Shown: piece after piece, positions 1 to 8,356 of the stretch
How positions within the stretch are numbered: the first letter of the stretch is position 1
Layout: the number at the start of each line of letters is the position of its first letter
DNA from: DUAL01 sp036012565
GTDB taxonomy: Bacteria > Bacteroidota > Bacteroidia > Flavobacteriales > BACL11
Direction: 5' to 3'
Length of the DNA: 21,931 nucleotides
Assembly (NCBI GenBank): GCA_036012565.1
Contig: DASCPP010000117.1
Span: 1 to 21,931 of the forward strand
Notes under the pieces: generated by a model
Told to the model about the DNA's origin: nothing
Seen by the model: the letters and a program-made list of their open reading frames with translations, nothing else
The model's database searches: none
Program-made: the position numbers and the translations under genes

Positions 1-743
1 ATTAAGATGATAATTAAGGAAGATAAATGGAACATTTTACCCGCAGCATAAAGCAATAACAAAATTGCAATAAGTAAAAACAACTTTACATGTCCTTTTA
101 TATTTTGGAACACATAAATAAGAATGTAGGAAATGATAATGGAGAAAACAACAGTTATCGCTAGGTTTCCTAAAACCTCACCATAAACACTTTCAGTAGT
201 TTGTGAACCAACCATTGTAAGCACACTATAAAAACCAATTATTCCAACAATATCAGAAAAAGTGCTTTCATAAATCATAAATTCACGTTTATATTCATCT
301 AAATCATCTATACTTGGCAAGATAATAGCCGAGCTTAATATGGATAACGGAATAGCGTAAAGCATAGCGGTTAAGACCTCAACGCCCATTAAATAATTAA
401 GGATAAAAGCTGTTAAATAAGTCGTGCCACCCAACCCTATAAGAGCCACTAAAAAGGATTTTACTATCAACCCTAGTTTTTCTTTTAAAAGATGTAAATC
501 AAGAGCAGCTTCTAGTACAATTAGGATTAAACCAACCACACCTAACACCTCTAAGATTGGCAATAAATTAGGTTTTGGAAACCCGAATAAAAGTAAAGTA
601 TAGTTGATTATTATTCCCAGACCAATTAATAATAATACAGCAGGAACTCCAGATTTTTTTGCATATAAATTGAAAAAATAGGATATAATAATTGTTATCG
701 AGAAGATAATAATTAAGTGATATGCTGTTAACGCTTCAAACAA
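1..743 (-). CDS. Cation:proton antiporter, NhaP/Kef-like (CPA superfamily), 3' end cut by window
   Basis: Inner-membrane antiporter that would exchange Na+ or K+ for H+. I translated 247 codons from the minus strand; the frame is still open at base 1, so the C-terminal part is missing. The protein is almost entirely hydrophobic helices. Recognisable landmarks are the segment L77-EAALDL (the FEGGLDL-type stretch of CPA transporters), a serine-rich turn at I135-LSSA, and ESTFSD at 159-164 where CPA1 proteins carry an ES..ND motif. The start is taken as TTG at 743-741, 1 bp after the rseP stop: an in-frame stop lies just upstream, the next in-frame ATG is over 110 codons later, and the TTG gives a normal N-terminus. 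It is the last visible gene of the M23-GH3-dxr-rseP operon. The family is fairly sure; ion specificity cannot be read. Confidence 0.85.
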   Translation of the reverse strand, partial: MFEALTAYHLIIIFSITIIISYFFNLYAKKSGVPAVLLLIGLGIIINYTLLLFGFPKPNLLPILEVLGVVGLILIVLEAALDLHLLKEKLGLIVKSFLVALIGLGGTTYLTAFILNYLMGVEVLTAMLYAIPLSILSSAIILPSIDDLDEYKREFMIYESTFSDIVGIIGFYSVLTMVGSQTTESVYGEVLGNLAITVVFSIIISYILIYVFQNIKGHVKLFLLIAILLLLYAAGKMFHLSSLIIIL

Positions 744-744
744 A

Positions 745-2082
745 TTAAAATAATCTTAAGATATCGTTGCCATTAGCAAAGATAAGTAATCCAAGCAATA
801 GAATCATCCCTGTAACCTGGGCGTATTCCATTACTTTTTCAGGAGCCGCTTTACCAACAACCATTTCATAAAGTAAAAACATAACATGTCCACCATCTAA
901 AGCAGGAATTGGCAACACATTCATAAAGGCTAACATTAAAGATAAAAAAGCAGTTAAATTCCAAAACACTTCCCAATTCCATGTTGCTGGAAATAGCGAA
1001 CCAATAGCACCAAAACCACCCAAACCCTTATAAGCACCAGTGCTTGGGCTTAAGATTAATATAAACTGATCAATATAACTGCTTAATTTTTTAATTGCTT
1101 TATTGTAGCCAGCAGGAAAAGAGCTAAAAAACCCATATTTATATGAAGCTAGAGTATAAAAATTCATTTCCTCTAATTGTTTTAGAGATAAGTTTGCCGG
1201 AATAAAACCTAATTTTCCATCTGCACCAACCTTTGCAGAAACTAATATTTCCTTCCCTCCTCTTTCAACTAAAAGAGTAACATCTTCTTCTTTATGGTTC
1301 GCTAATTCAGTTTTAAAAACATCAAAAAACAATACAGAACTCCCATTAACACCCTTAAGCAGGTCTTTCTTTTTAAGGCCCGCTTTTTCAGCATTTGAAC
1401 CATCCTCAACACTGCTTATAATAGTCGGTATTCTTGGGTAAAATAAGGTTTGATTCCCATTACTTAAGAATTTATCAATTACATCAACAGGCATATTAAT
1501 ATCAGTATTAATACCATTCCTTTCAACAGTAATTGTTTTTGAGATAATTACTTTTTCTAAAACATCAGAAAATCGATCGATTTTTTCACCATCAGCAGCA
1601 ATAAATTTATCTCCATTTTCGAACCCAAGCTCAGTAGCCATTTCACTAACACACCATACGCCATCAGTCAAATTTTCATTTGGCAAGTACTTGTCGCCAT
1701 ACACATAAAGAGTCATGGAGTAAATAAAAATACCTAACAATAAATTTACAGTTACCCCTCCCAGCATAACGATTAGTCTTTGCCAAGCAGGTTTTGCCCT
1801 AAATTCCCAAGGCTCGGCAGGCTTTTCCATTTGCTCCTTATCCATACTTTCATCAATCATCCCAGAGATCTTAACATATCCACCGAGAGGTAACCAGCCG
1901 ATTCCATATTCAGTGTTGCCAATTTTCTTTTTTACAAGCGAAAACCAAGGATCAAAAAAGAGATAGAATTTTTCCACCCTTGTCTTGAATAATTTTGCCG
2001 GTATAAAATGGCCTAGTTCATGTAAAATTACTAGGATTGATAAACTCATAATGAGCTGTGATGCTTTGATTAAAACTTCCAT
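745..2082 (-). CDS. rseP: RIP metalloprotease RseP (site-2 protease)
   Basis: Zinc intramembrane protease that cuts membrane-embedded substrates such as anti-sigma factors and remnant signal peptides. The zinc-binding HELGH is at residues 21-25 in the first membrane helix. The third ligand lies in the C-terminal NVLPIPALDGGH motif (388-399, Asp396). Two PDZ-like segments occupy roughly 150-290, the second around the GSNAEKAGL stretch. At least four membrane helices are visible (N-terminus, about 105-128, about 370-390, about 420-437). The length of 445 residues is normal. ATG at 2082 directly abuts the dxr stop, so the two are probably translationally coupled. The dxr-rseP pairing is common in bacteria. 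The substrate here is unknown. Confidence 0.96.
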   Translation of the reverse strand: MEVLIKASQLIMSLSILVILHELGHFIPAKLFKTRVEKFYLFFDPWFSLVKKKIGNTEYGIGWLPLGGYVKISGMIDESMDKEQMEKPAEPWEFRAKPAWQRLIVMLGGVTVNLLLGIFIYSMTLYVYGDKYLPNENLTDGVWCVSEMATELGFENGDKFIAADGEKIDRFSDVLEKVIISKTITVERNGINTDINMPVDVIDKFLSNGNQTLFYPRIPTIISSVEDGSNAEKAGLKKKDLLKGVNGSSVLFFDVFKTELANHKEEDVTLLVERGGKEILVSAKVGADGKLGFIPANLSLKQLEEMNFYTLASYKYGFFSSFPAGYNKAIKKLSSYIDQFILILSPSTGAYKGLGGFGAIGSLFPATWNWEVFWNLTAFLSLMLAFMNVLPIPALDGGHVMFLLYEMVVGKAAPEKVMEYAQVTGMILLLGLLIFANGNDILRLF

Positions 2083-3240
2083 CTATAATAATTTGTTTGC
2101 CAATATTCTTGTAGCCTCATTTGTAGCGACATAATCTTCCAAATTAGGATTTGGCACAAAAGTAATTTTTTCCATACAATCTGCAATTAAATCAGACATG
2201 TTTAAAAACCCAATCTTATCTTGCAGAAATCCAGATACAGCAATCTCATTTGCCGCATTCAAAATACAAGGCATATTCCCTCCTTTTTCCATTGCATTAT
2301 AAGCTAATTGTAAGTTTCTAAAAGTTTCTAAATCAGGTTTTTCAAAAGTGAAATCAGGATAATCCATAAATGAAAAACGCTTAAAATTATTTTTTAACCT
2401 ATCAGGAAATCCAAGCGCATATTGTATTGGTAGCTTCATATCCGGCAACCCTAGTTGGGCTTTGATTGAACCGTCTCGAAACTGCACCGCAGAATGAACA
2501 ATGGATTGAGGATGCACAACCACTTCAATTTGTTCCCTTTTTAAATCAAAAAGCCATTTAGCTTCAATAATCTCCAAACCTTTATTCATTAATGAGGCGC
2601 TATCAATAGTAATTTTTGCACCCATATCCCAATTAGGATGTTTAAGCGCTTGTTCTTTTTTGATGTTTGTAAGCTCATTTTTACTACAACCCCTAAATGG
2701 CCCCCCAGAGGCGGTTAAATAAATTTTTTCAATAGGGTTGTAAGTCTCACCAATTAAACATTGAAATATAGCTGAATGTTCAGAATCAACAGGGTAAATT
2801 TGGACACTATACTCTTCACATAATTTTGTGATTAAATCACCAGCAACCACTAAGGTTTCTTTATTTGCTAATGCAATAGTTTTACTAGATTTGATAGCCC
2901 GTATTGTTGGTTTAAGGCCTGAATAACCCACTAAAGCTGTCAAAACAACATCAATATTTGCTCCTTCAACAACATCTTCTAAAGATTGCTCTCCCGAAAA
3001 AACCTTTATTCCTAAATCAAAAAGAGCATCATCAATTTCTTTATATTTTTTTTCATTAGTAATAACAACAGTATTAGGATTAAATTTTTTTGCCTGTTCA
3101 ATTAGGAGCGCACTATTATTGTTTGCAGTCAAAACGTCAACTTCAAATAAATCAGGATGTTCAGAAATCACCTCTAATGCTTGACAGCCTATAGATCCGG
3201 TGGATCCTAATATAGCAATTTGTTTCTTTTTTTTCTCCAT
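2083..3240 (-). CDS. dxr: 1-deoxy-D-xylulose 5-phosphate reductoisomerase
   Basis: Second enzyme of the MEP isoprenoid pathway in the cytoplasm: it isomerises and reduces DXP to 2-C-methyl-D-erythritol 4-phosphate using NADPH and a divalent metal. The nucleotide-binding GSTGSIG is at residues 12-18 and ANKET at 125-129. The metal ligands Asp152 and Glu154 sit in PVDSEHSAIFQ, and Glu223 in MNKGLEIIEA. The flexible-loop ASGGPFR is at 177-183 and the HPNWDMG segment at 201-207. The length of 385 residues is that of the family. The ATG shares one base with the GH3 stop codon (TAATG arrangement), which suggests coupled translation. All catalytic residues are present, so the enzyme should be active. 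Confidence 0.98.
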   Translation of the reverse strand: MEKKKKQIAILGSTGSIGCQALEVISEHPDLFEVDVLTANNNSALLIEQAKKFNPNTVVITNEKKYKEIDDALFDLGIKVFSGEQSLEDVVEGANIDVVLTALVGYSGLKPTIRAIKSSKTIALANKETLVVAGDLITKLCEEYSVQIYPVDSEHSAIFQCLIGETYNPIEKIYLTASGGPFRGCSKNELTNIKKEQALKHPNWDMGAKITIDSASLMNKGLEIIEAKWLFDLKREQIEVVVHPQSIVHSAVQFRDGSIKAQLGLPDMKLPIQYALGFPDRLKNNFKRFSFMDYPDFTFEKPDLETFRNLQLAYNAMEKGGNMPCILNAANEIAVSGFLQDKIGFLNMSDLIADCMEKITFVPNPNLEDYVATNEATRILANKLL

Positions 3241-4727
3241 TAAAATGCGGTTAATTTATCAGCAATTTTTCGATCATTTGACAATCTAGGAATCTTGTTT
3301 TGCCCCCCAAATTTCCCAATTGACTTCATATACTCCCTAAAACCATTCTTACTAATAAGTGTAATTTCTAAAGGACGCAGGACATTTCCTAAAATTAAAT
3401 CTTTGTAATAAGAGTTTTGTTTTTGCAAGGCTTCATCAACCAAGAGCTTAAAATCATTAAGCTTCTCAGGCTCTTTTTCAAACTCAATTAACCATTCGTG
3501 ATACGGCAATCCGTTTTTAGGATTAACCTCTGGGGCAACATGAAATTCATTTACTTCAGCATAGTATTTTTGTAGAGCTTCTTTTAACGAATTTTCTACC
3601 TCCTCCGCAATTACATGCTCTCCAAAAGCAGAGGTAAAATGCTTAATCCTACCACTCACAATTATTCTGTACGGATTAATAGAAACAAATTTTATTGTAT
3701 CCCCAATATTATATGCCCAAAGCCCAGCGTTGGTATTTAAAATAATTACATAATCCACCCCAATCTCTACATCAACAAGCGAGATTCTTGTTGGATTATG
3801 ATCAAAAAATTCCTCCGTTGGAATAAATTCATAAAATATTCCATGATTCACACAAAGCAACAGGCCCTCTTCTTTTTGGGAATCTTGATAAGCTATAAAA
3901 CCCTCTGAAGCGGGATAAAGCTCCACCATATCAACCTTTTTGCCAATTAATTTTTCAAAGGACTTTCGGTAAGGCTCATAGTTTACCCCTCCATAAATAA
4001 AAAGGTCAAATTTAGGGAAGATATTTTTTATAAGTTTCCCTGTTTTATCTTGTAGCCTTTCAAAGTACATCTGGACCCAAGGAGGGATTCCAGAAATTAA
4101 ACTCATGTTCTCAGGAAGCGTTTCATCAACTATTGCATCAACTTTTGTTTCCCAGTCAGCAATGCAATTGGCTTTAAAAGAAGGCAATCGGTTTTTTGTT
4201 AGGTAAGCAGGAATATGATGGGCTACAATCCCTGATAATCTTCCCGTAAGAATATCTCCAGTTTTTGTAAGTTCAGGACTTCCTTGCAAAAAAATCATTT
4301 TTCCGTTTACAATGGAGGTATTTTTGGTTTCAGCAATATAACTCAATATCGCATCACGAGCAGCAGTAATATGATGTGGCATAGACTCCTTACTGATAGG
4401 AATATATTTTACGCCTGAAGTTGTTCCTGAAGTTTTACAAAGGTAAAGGGGCTTCCCTGGCCAAAGAGTATTTTCTTTTCCGTCAATTATTTCTTGTACA
4501 GAGTCCTTCAAATCTTCATAATCTCGTACTGGAACATTATTTTTCCAATCGGCATAGTTTGCGATTTCTGAAAAGGAATGGTCTTTCCCAAATTGGGTAT
4601 TTTTAGCTTGTTTTACCAATGATAGTAAAAGGTCTTGCTGAACTTTTACTGCATTATTTTTCCACGTATTATTTTTAGAAATAATATATTTTGCGAAAGG
4701 TAAGCTCAAAGCTGCTTTTACAGTCAT
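3240..4727 (-). CDS. GH3 auxin-responsive-promoter family protein (acyl-adenylate-forming enzyme)
   Basis: Member of the GH3 superfamily, whose plant members adenylate acids such as indole-acetic or jasmonic acid and conjugate them to amino acids. The three ATP-binding motifs are visible: TSGTTSGVKYIP at 99-110, YPASE at 271-275 and YNIGD at 339-343. At 495 residues it is slightly shorter than plant GH3 enzymes (about 550-600). It has no signal peptide, so it should be cytoplasmic. It lies 2 bp after the M23 gene and overlaps dxr by 1 bp. Bacterial GH3 proteins are widespread in Bacteroidota, but I know of no established substrate. Adenylation of a carboxylate is a reasonable inference; the acyl substrate and acceptor cannot be read from sequence. 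Family assignment is firm, function open. Confidence 0.93.
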   Translation of the reverse strand: MTVKAALSLPFAKYIISKNNTWKNNAVKVQQDLLLSLVKQAKNTQFGKDHSFSEIANYADWKNNVPVRDYEDLKDSVQEIIDGKENTLWPGKPLYLCKTSGTTSGVKYIPISKESMPHHITAARDAILSYIAETKNTSIVNGKMIFLQGSPELTKTGDILTGRLSGIVAHHIPAYLTKNRLPSFKANCIADWETKVDAIVDETLPENMSLISGIPPWVQMYFERLQDKTGKLIKNIFPKFDLFIYGGVNYEPYRKSFEKLIGKKVDMVELYPASEGFIAYQDSQKEEGLLLCVNHGIFYEFIPTEEFFDHNPTRISLVDVEIGVDYVIILNTNAGLWAYNIGDTIKFVSINPYRIIVSGRIKHFTSAFGEHVIAEEVENSLKEALQKYYAEVNEFHVAPEVNPKNGLPYHEWLIEFEKEPEKLNDFKLLVDEALQKQNSYYKDLILGNVLRPLEITLISKNGFREYMKSIGKFGGQNKIPRLSNDRKIADKLTAF

Positions 4728-4729
4728 AA

Positions 4730-5596
4730 CTAAAAAGAAATATAGTTTTCAGGGTTTACAGGCGCTCCTTTATGCCAGAGTTCAAAATGTAAATGAGGGC
4801 CTGAAGAAAGCTCTCCTGAATTTCCGATAATCGCTATTACCTCTCCAGACTTTACATATTCTCCCGTTTTTTTAAACAATATAGAATTGTGTTTATAAAG
4901 AGAAAAAACCCCATTCGCATGCTGAACGCCAATCACATATCCAGTTTCTGATGTCCAATGGCTTATAACAATTACTCCGTCAAATACACACTTTATCGGC
5001 TCATCTTTTTTTGCCACAATATCTGTGCCAAAATGCTCTTTTTTACGATTAAACCCATTGGTAACAACTCCTTTTATAGGGCTAAAAAACAAGATATTTT
5101 CCATATCAAGACTTCCTTTTTTGTCAGAAGAAGAAAGAGAAATTTTATCTTCCCCTTCCACTGCAATTCTAAGAAGGGAATCTTCTTTCGACTTTTTAAA
5201 AGAGAGCTCGGCTTCAAAGGAAGAAAGAGTAAGAATATTTTCAGTTGAAAGGTTAATAGGGTCTTCCCCGTTTACAATAGCAGAAATATTTTTGAGGTAG
5301 AGTTCATTCACCAATAGTTTTTTCTCTAAAGAATCAGTTTTAAGCGTTATAGCAATTAATTCTTTATACAAATGGCTACTTGCTTTTCCTGGCACATATT
5401 CATTTAAAGGAGTGTAGCCAACAAGCAAAAGAAAACAAACAAATAACAAAATACACCCAATCGTCAAAACAGAAATTACATCTAAACTTGAAAAACGAAA
5501 CGAAAATCGATCTTCAAGAGTGCTGTCACTCATAACAATTAAGCGAGACTTTTGTTTAAGCTTGCTAAAAAAAGAATTACCGGCTTTCCCTTTCAT
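4730..5596 (-). CDS. Membrane-anchored M23 (LytM) peptidoglycan endopeptidase, catalytically intact
   Basis: Zinc peptidase predicted to cleave peptidoglycan cross-bridges in the periplasm. The first 39 residues are basic and hydrophilic, a single membrane helix spans about 40-61, a short linker and helical region follow, and the LytM domain covers roughly 170-288. All active-site residues are present: zinc ligands His188 and Asp192 in HFGTD, catalytic His236 in LYKHN, and His268/His270 in PHLHFELW. This contrasts with the degenerate M23 protein at 20589-21845. It is the first gene of the minus-strand operon, with its promoter probably in the divergent region 5597-5693. The stop lies 2 bp before the GH3 start. 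The ATG at 5596 is the start that puts a cytoplasmic tail before the helix. Confidence 0.93.
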   Translation of the reverse strand: MKGKAGNSFFSKLKQKSRLIVMSDSTLEDRFSFRFSSLDVISVLTIGCILLFVCFLLLVGYTPLNEYVPGKASSHLYKELIAITLKTDSLEKKLLVNELYLKNISAIVNGEDPINLSTENILTLSSFEAELSFKKSKEDSLLRIAVEGEDKISLSSSDKKGSLDMENILFFSPIKGVVTNGFNRKKEHFGTDIVAKKDEPIKCVFDGVIVISHWTSETGYVIGVQHANGVFSLYKHNSILFKKTGEYVKSGEVIAIIGNSGELSSGPHLHFELWHKGAPVNPENYISF

Positions 5597-5660
5597 AAAT
5601 TAAGGCAAATATCAAAAAAATAAATTTCCTCCACAGTAGAATACATACCAAAAAATAAAA

Positions 5661-5668
5661 TATTTTTG
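5661..5668 (+). promoter_or_regulatory. -7 promoter element TATTTTTG for porW/sprE
   Basis: Exact match to the Bacteroidota -7 consensus TAnnTTTG. It begins 33 nt before the ATG at 5694, so transcription would start near 5675. A -33 TTTG is not evident. Confidence 0.7.
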
Positions 5669-5670
5669 CG

Positions 5671-5678
5671 CAAAATTA
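5671..5678 (-). promoter_or_regulatory. -7 promoter element TAATTTTG for the M23-GH3-dxr-rseP operon
   Basis: On the minus strand this reads TAATTTTG, an exact TAnnTTTG match, in mirror image to the + strand element two bases away. Transcription would start near 5664 and give a leader of about 70 nt before the M23 start codon at 5596. A second, poorer match (GATATTTG, 5613-5606) lies only 10 nt from the start codon and is less likely. Confidence 0.5.
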
Positions 5679-5693
5679 GTTTAATTGCTGTAA

Positions 5694-8315
5694 ATGAATT
5701 TGATAGAAAAAAATAAAGTCACAAACTTACTAATATTATTTTTTATTACTCTAGTAATATACTCCTGCTCAACTAAAAAGAATAATTTTATGAACAGGAA
5801 GTATCACAATACTACTGCAAAGTATAATGGCTATTTTAACGGAAAAGAGAGTTTAAAAGCCGGGATTAAAAAGCTAGAAGAAAACCACAAAGACGACTTT
5901 TCAGAAATAATCCCTGTTTTTAAAACAGGGGAGTTAGCAAAAAACCAAACAATTCATCCATATATGAATAAAGCCATTGAAAAAGGGTCGATTGTGATTC
6001 AGCGCCACTCTATGAATATTAGAGGAAAAGAGTATAACAAATGGATTGACGATAATTATTTTATGATTGGAAGGGCTTATTTTTATAAAGGAGAACTTGA
6101 TGAGGCCATCAAAACATTTAACTATATAAAAGAGAATTATAAACGCAACCCCATAAAATATGACGCATCACTTTGGCTGTCAAGATGTTTTGCGGAAAAA
6201 GAAGATTATGTGGCTGCAGAAATGGAATTAGACCAACTGCAAACAGATAGAAAGTTCCCTGAAAAATTAGAGGATGATTTAGCAATAATCCTTGCTGATT
6301 TTTACTTAAAACTGGACAATTATATCTTAGCATTAGACGAATTAAATACTGCAATAAAACGTATTAAAAAAAGGAAAAAGAAAACAAGGCTTTATTTCAT
6401 TTTAGCACAATTAAATCAGCAACACCAAAACTACAATAAAGCCATTTCCTACTATGAAAAGGTAATAAAAGCCAATCCGGAATATGAAATGGTATTCAAT
6501 TGTAAGATTAATAAAGCGCAATGTGTTCAAGGTAATAGCAAACATTCTGAGAAAATGCGGGAGGAGCTACTTAAAATGACAAAGGACGATAAAAACAAAG
6601 AATATTTAGATCAAATTTATTATGCCATTGCAAAAATGGACTTAATTCAAGAGGACACCCTTTCGGCAATTAAAAATTTCATATTATCAACGGAGAAAAG
6701 CGAGTTTAATGATGTGCAAAAAGCCAGATCGTATCTGGAATTGGGAAAAATATATTATTCCAAATCAAAATACATGAGCGCTTCTGCATTTTATGATAGC
6801 ACTATCGTGTTTATGGATCTCGAACACAAAGAATACAACCAAACTAAAGAAAGGCAAGTATTACTTGCAGAGCTTACGGGACATATCAACACAATAAACT
6901 TGCAAGATAGTTTGCAAATTTTAGCAAAGATGAGTGAGGCGGAACGATCTCAAGTAATAAACCAGTTTATTGCAGAAGAACAAAAGAGAGAATTAGAAAA
7001 GCAACAATTAGAAAGGCAAAATGCCAACCAAAGATTTGAAAATAATAGATTTGGCGAGAGAGAAAATAATTTTGGACAAAGAACAAGTGGGGGAAGATGG
7101 TATTTTTATAACCCATCTACACTAAGTTTTGGCTATTCACAATTTGTAAAAAAATGGGGAAAACGAAAAAATGAAGACGATTGGAGAAGAAGCGATAAAA
7201 AGATATCTACAGAATTAGAAAACGATTCTACTGCACAAAACCAGAATCAAGAAGGCGGAAGAGAATCAACCAACAAAAAAGACCCACAATACTATAAAGA
7301 TAAAATACCACTTACAAAAGAGAAAATAGAAGCATCCAATTTAATGATTATGGAGGCGCATTATCAGGCGGGGATGATATTTAAAAGTTATTTGAGTGAA
7401 AACGAAAAAGCTGTAAAAATATTAGTTTCCCTTTGTGAAAGATTTCCTGAAAACGAAAATTATACCCCCATTGCCTATTACAATTTGTATCTTATTTACA
7501 CAGAGCAAAACAAAAACAATAAAGCCAAAAATTGTAGAGAAAGATTACTAATAAAATTTCCAGAAAGTAAATACAGTAAATTGCTAAACGAGCCAGACTA
7601 TTTAGCAAAAATTGAACAAAAGAAAAACAGCAAAAAAACCCATTATGAAAACACGCTATTTTTATATAACAACAAAAACTATTCTACTGTTATTGCCTTA
7701 TGCGATTCGGGGCTAATAGAACCAGAAAATAAAGAATTAAAACCAAAATACGATTTACTTAAAGCATTGGCAATAGGCAAAAGCAATGACAGTTTAAACT
7801 TTAGAAAACAGCTAAATGAAATTGTAAAAAACCATCCAGAAACAGAAGTTAAAAATAGAGCAGAACAAATCATTGCGCTTTTGGATAACCCAGAAAAAAT
7901 GTTAAAAATAAACAGGGAAACAGTAAGCGGAACCCCTTATGTTTTTGATCAGGGAGAGACACATTATTTTTTACTTATAATGCCAAAAGAACAAACAGAT
8001 GTTAACTTTATTAAAACGCTACTTTCTGATTATCACAGCGAAAAATACAGTATTGAAACTTTTGAAATTAAGGCTATGCTTTTTGGGCAGGAAAGCCATC
8101 TTATTATGATCAAAACGTTTGAAAACAGCAAAAACGCAACAGAGTACTTCAATTCATTTAGCAGTGCAAGTAAAGTGAATAACGAATTATCAAAAACAGA
8201 GAGCAAAAAACTTATAATTTCAGCACAAAATTTTAAGTATTTTTTCAAACATAAGGATATAAAAATGTATTACGAATTTTTTACTAACAATTATTTAAAC
8301 GAACTTAATAATTGA
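5694..8315 (+). CDS. porW/sprE: Type IX secretion lipoprotein PorW/SprE, TPR-rich
   Basis: Periplasm-facing lipoprotein needed for type IX protein secretion and, in gliding species, motility. Residues 1-25 form a lipoprotein signal with hydrophobic core 12-22 and Cys25 in IYSC as the lipidated residue. A conserved family block follows (NRKYHNTTAKYNGYFNG, then the PVFKTG stretch). TPR-type helical pairs cover much of about 110-370 and 560-720. Between them, residues about 420-540 are charged and low in complexity (Glu/Gln/Arg/Asn-rich), probably disordered. The C-terminal roughly 130 residues form the separate conserved domain typical of this family. At 873 residues it matches the usual length. 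It is probably monocistronic, because a new promoter follows directly. Presence of this gene implies that the organism has a type IX system, whose core genes are not in the window. Confidence 0.9.
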   Translation: MNLIEKNKVTNLLILFFITLVIYSCSTKKNNFMNRKYHNTTAKYNGYFNGKESLKAGIKKLEENHKDDFSEIIPVFKTGELAKNQTIHPYMNKAIEKGSIVIQRHSMNIRGKEYNKWIDDNYFMIGRAYFYKGELDEAIKTFNYIKENYKRNPIKYDASLWLSRCFAEKEDYVAAEMELDQLQTDRKFPEKLEDDLAIILADFYLKLDNYILALDELNTAIKRIKKRKKKTRLYFILAQLNQQHQNYNKAISYYEKVIKANPEYEMVFNCKINKAQCVQGNSKHSEKMREELLKMTKDDKNKEYLDQIYYAIAKMDLIQEDTLSAIKNFILSTEKSEFNDVQKARSYLELGKIYYSKSKYMSASAFYDSTIVFMDLEHKEYNQTKERQVLLAELTGHINTINLQDSLQILAKMSEAERSQVINQFIAEEQKRELEKQQLERQNANQRFENNRFGERENNFGQRTSGGRWYFYNPSTLSFGYSQFVKKWGKRKNEDDWRRSDKKISTELENDSTAQNQNQEGGRESTNKKDPQYYKDKIPLTKEKIEASNLMIMEAHYQAGMIFKSYLSENEKAVKILVSLCERFPENENYTPIAYYNLYLIYTEQNKNNKAKNCRERLLIKFPESKYSKLLNEPDYLAKIEQKKNSKKTHYENTLFLYNNKNYSTVIALCDSGLIEPENKELKPKYDLLKALAIGKSNDSLNFRKQLNEIVKNHPETEVKNRAEQIIALLDNPEKMLKINRETVSGTPYVFDQGETHYFLLIMPKEQTDVNFIKTLLSDYHSEKYSIETFEIKAMLFGQESHLIMIKTFENSKNATEYFNSFSSASKVNNELSKTESKKLIISAQNFKYFFKHKDIKMYYEFFTNNYLNELNN

Positions 8316-8327
8316 TAAAGAAATTAT

Positions 8328-8335
8328 TACATTTG
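8328..8335 (+). promoter_or_regulatory. -7 promoter element TACATTTG for bactofilin-atpZ
   Basis: Exact TAnnTTTG match beginning 29 nt before the bactofilin ATG at 8357. It lies after the porW/sprE stop, so bactofilin can be transcribed independently. It also argues against the earlier TTG at 8312 as bactofilin start, since that codon would lie upstream of the transcript. Confidence 0.65.
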
Positions 8336-8356
8336 TACCTACAAAACAAAATTATC

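Larger units (their letters stand above)
5597..5693. promoter_or_regulatory. Divergent intergenic control region between M23 operon and porW/sprE
   Basis: These 97 bp separate two start codons that face away from each other. The region is very AT-rich. Its only striking feature is the palindrome TTTTGCGCAAAA (5664-5675), in which -7 elements for both directions are interlocked. I see no clear Shine-Dalgarno sequence for either gene, as expected in Bacteroidota, and no convincing -33 TTTG at the usual distance on either side. Confidence 0.75.

Noticed and set aside
7020..7280. Low-complexity Glu/Gln/Asn/Arg-rich part of porW/sprE as a foreign insertion or frameshift
   Set aside because: The frame stays open with normal base composition, and a charged linker between TPR blocks is expected in this family.
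8312..8356. TTG at 8312 as start of bactofilin, overlapping the porW/sprE stop
   Set aside because: The added residues are not bactofilin-like, and the promoter element at 8328 lies inside them. ATG 8357 gives the usual N-terminus.
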